From an uncultured Bacilli bacterium (lineage in GTDB: Bacteria; Bacillota_I; Bacilli_A; RF39; UBA660), in assembly GCA_947623705.1 (NCBI GenBank), contig CANQHT010000073.1, forward strand, positions 1-5,849: DNA of 5,849 nt. The letters run 5' to 3'. A model generated the notes under the pieces. The model was not told where the DNA came from. It saw nothing but the letters and a program-made list of their open reading frames with translations, and searched no databases. The position numbers were made by a program, and so were the translations under genes. Positions 5,631 through 5,849 of the stretch are shown in pieces. Position 1 is the first letter of the stretch; every line of letters begins with the position of its first letter.

Positions 5631-5638
5631 CATCCTTC
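5631..5638 (-). promoter_or_regulatory. Ribosome binding site deciding the kinase start
   Basis: The minus strand reads GAAGGATG, with AAGGA 9 nt before ATG 5623. It lies inside the longer frame that would begin at TTG 5659, which argues against that longer start. Confidence 0.7.
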
Positions 5639-5677
5639 ATCAAATAAATAATAATACAAAAATTAACCTAATTTTAT

Positions 5678-5725
5678 AATTAATGACTTTATTTTTTCTA
5701 AATAAAAAATTCATAGTCATTAATT
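5678..5725. repeat. Long imperfect inverted repeat upstream of the kinase operon
   Basis: AATTAATGACT (5678-5688) is the exact inverse complement of AGTCATTAATT (5715-5725). Inside it ATTTTTT (5691-5697) and AAAAAAT (5704-5710) also pair around CTAAAT, giving up to 18 bp interrupted by a TT/TCAT bulge. It shares bases with the tRNA terminator hairpin, so in RNA the two structures exclude each other. It could be an operator region for the kinase operon, whose promoter must lie between it and the gene; TATAAA on the minus strand near 5677 is a weak -10 candidate. Confidence 0.55.
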
Positions 5726-5735
5726 CTACGAATTT
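5703..5735 (-). terminator. Intrinsic terminator of tRNA-His
   Basis: On the minus strand AAATTCGTAG (5735-5726) pairs with CTATGAATTT (5716-5707) with one G-T pair and a 9-nt loop, and the T-run continues to six T (5709-5704). It lies about 38 nt after the tRNA 3' end. The stem is AT-rich, so it may be leaky into the kinase operon. Confidence 0.6.
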
Positions 5736-5773
5736 CTTTTATTTTTAGCACAAAATGTACTTAATAACCTCTA

Positions 5774-5849
5774 TGGGGCGGAGTAAGGGAATCGAACCCT
5801 TGCATACCGGAGCCACAATCCGGCGTGTTAACCACTTCACCAACTCCGC
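5774..5849 (-). tRNA. tRNA-His (anticodon GTG), CCA encoded
   Basis: The minus strand folds as a full cloverleaf. The acceptor stem is GCGGAGT/ACTCCGC, the D arm has three pairs (10-12 with 23-25), and the anticodon stem CCGGA/TCCGG has loop TTGTGGC with anticodon GTG. The T arm is AAGGG/CCCTT with TTCGAAT. Position 73 is C, the His-specific discriminator that pairs with an extra G at -1, and CCA is encoded (5776-5774). The -1 G would be the first base beyond the right edge, so that single base is not visible. It reads His codons CAC and CAU. Confidence 0.96.

Noticed and set aside
5624..5659. TTG start at 5659 for the kinase
   Set aside because: The 12 extra residues overlap the AAGGA site that serves ATG 5623.
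1..5849. Mollicute code 4 (UGA as Trp)
   Set aside because: Trp is written UGG throughout, and UGA ends both the nuclease-like gene (inside a terminator stem) and the kinase (in a GTGA overlap).
1..5849. CRISPR array, insertion sequence, or tRNA-derived attachment site
   Set aside because: No regularly spaced repeats, no transposase or integrase frame, and no second copy of the tRNA 3' end are visible in the window.

Overview
The window is very AT-rich, uses short A/T-ending codons, strong purine Shine-Dalgarno sites and sigma-A-type promoters, and reads UGG as Trp with UGA as stop. That fits a low-GC Bacillota genome (Bacilli/Erysipelotrichia or an RF39-like gut lineage using code 11, not a code-4 Mollicute). 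The lineage is inferred from style, not from a marker gene.

Layout. (1) Positions 1-812, minus strand: the N-terminal 270 codons of a secreted or surface protein with a SipW-type signal peptide, running off the left edge. (2) Positions 813-1095: a dense divergent promoter region with predicted promoters on both strands, duplicated TATACT/AGTATA dyads and a C8/G8 tract lying exactly in the -35/-10 spacer of a predicted promoter for the surface gene. (3) Plus strand: a GNAT-type acetyltransferase (1096-1758), a stand-alone LigD-type primase-polymerase (1820-2683), and a small PD-(D/E)XK-like protein that appears to carry a winged-helix segment between its catalytic motifs (2790-3458). They look like separate transcription units: a hairpin terminator follows the first, a perfect palindrome follows the second, and the third has its own extended -10 promoter. 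(4) A compact bidirectional terminator at 3439-3469 separates them from a convergent minus-strand pair: a Ser/Thr protein kinase (5623-4682) and an uncharacterised possible TIM-barrel protein (4685-3468), joined by a 4-nt GTGA stop/start overlap. (5) The right end holds a complete-looking minus-strand tRNA-His(GTG) with encoded CCA and its terminator.

How the genes may work together. The LigD polymerase points to DNA end repair or translesion/primase activity, but no Ku and no ATP-dependent ligase domain lie in the window. The adjacent PD-(D/E)XK/wHTH protein could be a DNA-acting partner, by proximity only. The kinase and its coupled partner look like a dedicated two-gene module next to a tRNA gene, a common place for accessory genes; a signalling or defence role is a guess. 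The most testable regulatory idea is phase-variable expression of the surface protein through the G8 promoter spacer.
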